From: JBGSKY01 sp041740995 | Lineage (GTDB): Bacteria > Planctomycetota > Planctomycetia > Pirellulales > Pirellulaceae | Reading direction: 5' to 3' | NCBI GenBank assembly: GCA_041740995.1 | Contig: JBGSKY010000037.1 | Location: forward strand, 1 to 9,023 | Length of the DNA stretch: 9,023 nucleotides | Shown here: positions 6,392-9,023 of the stretch, one piece after another | How positions within the stretch are numbered: the stretch's first letter is position 1 | Layout of the letters: every line of letters begins with the position of its first letter | Position numbers and translations under genes: made by a program | Notes under the pieces: generated by a model | Databases searched by the model: none | Seen by the model: only the letters and a program-made list of their open reading frames with translations | Told to the model about the DNA's origin: nothing

Positions 6392-7702
6392 GACCGCATA
6401 TTTTCGCTTCGCCATTTCGTGAATGTCAATCTCTGCCAGCTTCAAGGCATGGTCGTCGCTCATAATCGGATTAGTCATCTCTGCACTACGAAGCTCGACA
6501 ACGTATTGGCCGAGTTGAAGGACCAGATCTTCCTGATCTTTCGCCTTAAACAGCTTTCCGAAATTTAGTCGCTCATGCAACTCATAAAACGCGCCATGGT
6601 TAGGCAACAAATAAGGCGTTCGCGCCGCAATGGCTTCCAGCACAAATAGTCCCTTCGGTTCCGCGTATTCAGTTGGCACGCAAAGCAGATCGATCGATCG
6701 CAAGAATGCGATTTTCGCATCTCGATCCACGCTGCCATGATACGTAAATCGATTCGCCAATCCAGCTTGTATCAACCGCTCTTGAAGCGTTTGCCAGTAG
6801 CCAATGTTTTGGGGGCCCAAGTAACCCGCAATATGCAAATGTAGGTCAAGAAATTCGGCTTGATTGGCTAGTAAAATAAATGCCTCGACCAGCCGATGAA
6901 GTCCTTTTTCAGGCGCAAGTCTGGCAAAATAACCGATACGAAATTCGTTGCTGTCGAGCGGTCGTTTTACGATTGATGAAGCGTTGTCGAGGGGCGATGT
7001 AGTACTGACGAATGCAGCGGTATCAATGCCGAGCGGTACGATATGCAGCTTCTCAGTGGGAATTCCAAGCCGTTCACCCATGCGATTTGCGTAGTCTTGT
7101 GAATGAACGATAAATCCGTCAATCAACGGTACGAGCCCACGCATTTTGTCCAATGACAATTGTTGATACGGTTCCGGCAGACTATCTAAAAAGATATCAT
7201 CGCCCTGCAGTACAACCCAAAGGCTGCTCTTGATCCGACGCCTCAATTCGGGCACCATTCCTGCGATCATTAAATTGGTAAAGATTACGCAGTCGGGTTG
7301 AATATCTTTGACCAGCCAATCGCACAATCGGACGACTTCTTTCCGTTGATTTCCTTCGATTCCAGCTAACATCGAAACGGTTAGCTGGCCCAGCAATTTC
7401 GCGGAGGTCTTGCCCGTATTGGCCGTCAACCGTTTGACTAATGCTGAATTGTTTAAAGGTGAATCAAGCCATTTTGGTAACCACCGCAGCCAAGGCATTT
7501 TTTGCTGCAAGAAAACGTTGATGCCACCAAAAAAAACCTGATCTAAGCTAACATCCTCTTCGTCTGTTCGAATTGGCGTGTAAAGCGGCACTAGAATGCA
7601 ATCGTGCCCAAGCCGAATCAACGCTTTAGCCAAAGCGTTGTCCAACATGCACGAGCCACAATACATGCCAGCCGCTCCGGCCGTCAGATATACAATCTTC
7701 AT
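6350..7702 (-). CDS. GT4-type glycosyltransferase
   Basis: A 450-residue cytoplasmic or membrane-associated retaining glycosyltransferase with the GT-B fold. It transfers a sugar from a nucleotide-sugar to an acceptor that cannot be read from sequence. The N-terminal half starts MKIVYLTAGAAGMYCGSC, placing a CxxC (Cys15, Cys18) in the glycine-rich loop, and continues with LGHDCILVPLYTP; this opening marks a widespread but uncharacterised bacterial subgroup. QGDDIFLDSL (166-175) and IVHSQDYANRMGERLGIP (198-215) follow. The C-terminal domain has GYFARLAPEKGLHRLVEAF, with Arg261 and Lys266 as likely phosphate contacts, and the EX7E motif EPKGLFVLE (Glu348 and Glu356). No transmembrane helix is apparent. 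The ATG at 7702 has a GGAG eight bases upstream. It lies 42 bp after the isomerase gene on the same strand, a probable operon, and its last 42 bp overlap the protease gene tail-to-tail. Confidence 0.92.
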   Translation of the reverse strand: MKIVYLTAGAAGMYCGSCMLDNALAKALIRLGHDCILVPLYTPIRTDEEDVSLDQVFFGGINVFLQQKMPWLRWLPKWLDSPLNNSALVKRLTANTGKTSAKLLGQLTVSMLAGIEGNQRKEVVRLCDWLVKDIQPDCVIFTNLMIAGMVPELRRRIKSSLWVVLQGDDIFLDSLPEPYQQLSLDKMRGLVPLIDGFIVHSQDYANRMGERLGIPTEKLHIVPLGIDTAAFVSTTSPLDNASSIVKRPLDSNEFRIGYFARLAPEKGLHRLVEAFILLANQAEFLDLHLHIAGYLGPQNIGYWQTLQERLIQAGLANRFTYHGSVDRDAKIAFLRSIDLLCVPTEYAEPKGLFVLEAIAARTPYLLPNHGAFYELHERLNFGKLFKAKDQEDLVLQLGQYVVELRSAEMTNPIMSDDHALKLAEIDIHEMAKRKYAVLSSTLAVDEIDDR

Positions 7703-7710
7703 ATTGCCCG

Positions 7711-7714
7711 CTCC
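7711..7714 (-). promoter_or_regulatory. Likely ribosome binding site of the glycosyltransferase gene
   Basis: On the minus strand GGAG is followed by an eight-base spacer and the ATG at 7702. It lies in the 42-bp gap after the isomerase stop codon, so the second gene of this pair appears to have its own initiation signal. Confidence 0.4.
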
Positions 7715-7744
7715 GACAATATGCTCAATTCAACGCAACTCAAC

Positions 7745-8659
7745 TTAAACCATACACAGCTTGACGGCTTCGGACAACGACGTAAATGGATCGCGAACAG
7801 GAATGAATTCATGAACGAAATAACCATCAAAGGGAATTTCCGAAACTGCTTTTGCAATCGGTGGATAGTACAACTCCTGAGTGTCATCCAGCTCATGACG
7901 GCCTGGATTGCCAGCAGTATGATAGTGACCAAAATACATATGGTTTTTCTGGATACTGCGAATAATATCGCCTTCCATAATTTGCATATGATAAATGTCG
8001 TACAACAATTTAAAGTTATCGCTGCCGACCCGCTTCACTAATTCGATACCCCAAGCGGTGTTGTCACACATGTAATCCGCATGATCGACTCGCGAATTTA
8101 GCAGTTCCATGTTTAAGATGACATTATTCTTTTCAGCAATTGGCGTGACCTTCTTCAATGCATCGACGCAGTTTTTCATGCCCGTTTCGCGATCGATGCC
8201 GCGAGCATTTCCCGAGAAGCAAATAACGTTTCGCCAGCCTTCTTTGGCGGTAATTTCAATCGCATTGTTGATCTTTTCCAACGCCATGTCGTGATATTTT
8301 GGATCACACAATCCGTCCGGTAGCGGATGTGAAGTAACCATTGTGCAAACCAAATTATGTTTTTTGAGCGTTTCAAAATCATCGCCACCTAGCAAATCGA
8401 TGCCCGGCATTCCTAGCGTCGTTGCCCACCCGCAAACATCTTCCAATGAGTACTTGTTGAAGCACCAACGACAAAAGCCTTGGGAGAGTTTACCAGTGGA
8501 AGTAGTTTTCATCTCAGCAGTCTTTGGTTCAGAAGTGTTGTTCGTTTGAGCGGCTCTCGATTGCACGATACCTAATCCTGCCGCAGCAGCAGCGATCCCA
8601 ATAGAGCCCGCTGCGAAATCCCGGCGATTCAGCGATCCACCGTTCGAATTCTCATTCAT
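7745..8659 (-). CDS. Tat-exported hydroxypyruvate isomerase-like TIM-barrel protein
   Basis: A 304-residue member of the xylose-isomerase-like TIM-barrel superfamily, closest by motif to hydroxypyruvate isomerase (interconversion of hydroxypyruvate and tartronate semialdehyde). The N-terminus NRRDFAAGSIGIAAAAAGLG is a twin-arginine signal (Arg12, Arg13, then a hydrophobic core), so the enzyme probably acts outside the cytoplasm. The barrel begins near residue 58 with GFCRWCF, a planctomycete-type variant. Candidate active-site residues are Glu185 in NMELLNSR, Asp221 and His224 in YDIYHMQ, His247 in GHYHTAG, Arg254 and Glu284 in FVHEFIP; the two glutamates match the acid/base pair of the family. 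The ATG at 8659 has AGGA seven bases upstream. It is the first gene of a pair with the glycosyltransferase. The true substrate may be another small sugar acid or ketose, as this family is often misnamed from homology alone. Confidence 0.9.
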   Translation of the reverse strand: MNENSNGGSLNRRDFAAGSIGIAAAAAGLGIVQSRAAQTNNTSEPKTAEMKTTSTGKLSQGFCRWCFNKYSLEDVCGWATTLGMPGIDLLGGDDFETLKKHNLVCTMVTSHPLPDGLCDPKYHDMALEKINNAIEITAKEGWRNVICFSGNARGIDRETGMKNCVDALKKVTPIAEKNNVILNMELLNSRVDHADYMCDNTAWGIELVKRVGSDNFKLLYDIYHMQIMEGDIIRSIQKNHMYFGHYHTAGNPGRHELDDTQELYYPPIAKAVSEIPFDGYFVHEFIPVRDPFTSLSEAVKLCMV

Positions 8660-8666
8660 TAGCTAA

Positions 8667-8670
8667 TCCT
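8667..8670 (-). promoter_or_regulatory. Likely ribosome binding site of the isomerase gene
   Basis: On the minus strand AGGA stands seven bases before the ATG at 8659. It supports this start, which also places the Arg-Arg signal at residues 12-13 as expected for a Tat substrate. Confidence 0.4.
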
Positions 8671-8908
8671 AGTTTGTCTTAGTTGGTTCAAACTTCGCAC
8701 ACTGCTTCGACTCGCCATCAAATTGATCCCGCTAGGATTCTTTTGAAGTCTTGCTAGTTCTCGTTTTCATTCTAACCAACAATCCGCAAAGCATGTAAAC
8801 TGGCACGCAACCTGATCGAGTTAGCTGCCGAAAAAACGAAATCTGCCGTCATCTTTGATGGAAATCCCAAGCAAAATCAAGAATTCGCTCAAATGAGCCG
8901 CGGACCGA

Positions 8909-8936
8909 TTGCCGCATTTGCAGAAAACTTTATGAT
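8909..8936 (+). promoter_or_regulatory. Probable housekeeping-sigma promoter of tRNA-Arg
   Basis: TTGCCG (8909-8914) and TATGAT (8931-8936) are separated by 16 bases. The -10 matches the sigma-70 consensus at five of six positions and the -35 at four. Transcription would begin near 8943, about five bases before the mature tRNA 5' end, leaving a very short leader. The position relative to the tRNA is the main support; the motif match alone would be weak. Confidence 0.45.
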
Positions 8937-8947
8937 TATCGTTAATC

Positions 8948-9021
8948 GCACCCGTGGCGCAATTGGATAGCGCATCGGTCTTCGGAACCGAGGGTTAGAG
9001 GTTCGAATCCTCTCGGGTGTA
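8948..9021 (+). tRNA. tRNA-Arg, anticodon TCG
   Basis: The full cloverleaf can be folded. The acceptor stem pairs 8948-8954 with 9014-9020. The D stem is GCGC at 8957-8960 and 8970-8973 around AATTGGATA. The anticodon stem pairs TCGGT with ACCGA around the loop CTTCGGA, giving anticodon TCG at 8982-8984. The variable loop has five bases. The T stem pairs AGAGG with CCTCT around TTCGAAT. The D-loop adenosine after GG (A20) and the discriminator A at 9021 are arginine identity elements. It reads CGA and possibly other CGN codons. The first acceptor pair is G-T rather than G-C. The CCA end is not encoded: the discriminator is followed by CT, where the window ends, so CCA must be added by nucleotidyltransferase. 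Confidence 0.96.
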
Positions 9022-9023
9022 CT

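Noticed and set aside
8665..8739. Eight-base inverted repeat AATCCTAG (8665-8672) and CTAGGATT (8732-8739) upstream of the isomerase gene.
   Set aside because: The arms are 59 bases apart and short, one arm overlaps the ribosome binding site, and the match does not extend further; chance is likely.
1..9023. Search for CRISPR arrays, insertion sequences, transposases, toxin-antitoxin pairs and phage genes.
   Set aside because: No regularly spaced direct repeats, terminal inverted repeats flanking a transposase, or corresponding proteins were seen.

Overview
The window looks like chromosomal DNA from a planctomycete, probably a member of the Pirellulales. Several features point there together: a large exported protein with an N-terminal basic segment followed by a VEKLEARLA motif and a C-terminal dockerin; an FHA/Ser-Thr kinase; a bacterial protein-arginine kinase; a Tat-exported hydroxypyruvate-isomerase-like protein; decayed LamG sequence; and the general scarcity of Shine-Dalgarno sites. 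Base composition is moderate, a little under half G+C by eye. The genus cannot be fixed from this sequence.

Layout, left to right. (1) Bases 1-957 (+) are the 3' nine-tenths of mcsB, whose 5' end lies outside the window. (2) Bases 1101-2420 (-) encode a soluble FHA-Ser/Thr kinase, tail-to-tail with mcsB. (3) Bases 2421-2997 hold no intact gene. They contain two LamG half-domains in different frames, plus a short open stretch whose stop codon overlaps the next start as ATGA. (4) Bases 2998-3822 (+) encode LptB, the ATPase of the lipopolysaccharide transport machine. (5) From about 3740 to 6391 (+) lies an exported zinc metalloprotease with PKD, three Calx-beta and dockerin modules. Its start must lie inside the 3' end of lptB. 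(6) Bases 6350-7702 (-) encode a GT4-type glycosyltransferase whose 3' end overlaps the protease 3' end by 42 bp. (7) Bases 7745-8659 (-) encode a Tat-signal TIM-barrel isomerase, 42 bp upstream of the glycosyltransferase in the same direction. (8) Bases 8948-9021 (+) encode a complete tRNA-Arg(TCG) behind a plausible promoter.

How the parts relate: lptB and the protease are arranged as one plus-strand unit and both concern the cell envelope or exterior. The isomerase and glycosyltransferase form a two-gene minus-strand unit concerned with small carbohydrates and glycan assembly. The two units converge. McsB and the FHA kinase are two different protein-phosphorylation enzymes sitting convergently, with no sign that they work together. 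I do not see a complete novel multi-gene system. The most unusual items are the leishmanolysin-like protease with its long overlap into lptB, the LamG relic, and strong local enrichment of the hexamer CGATCG.
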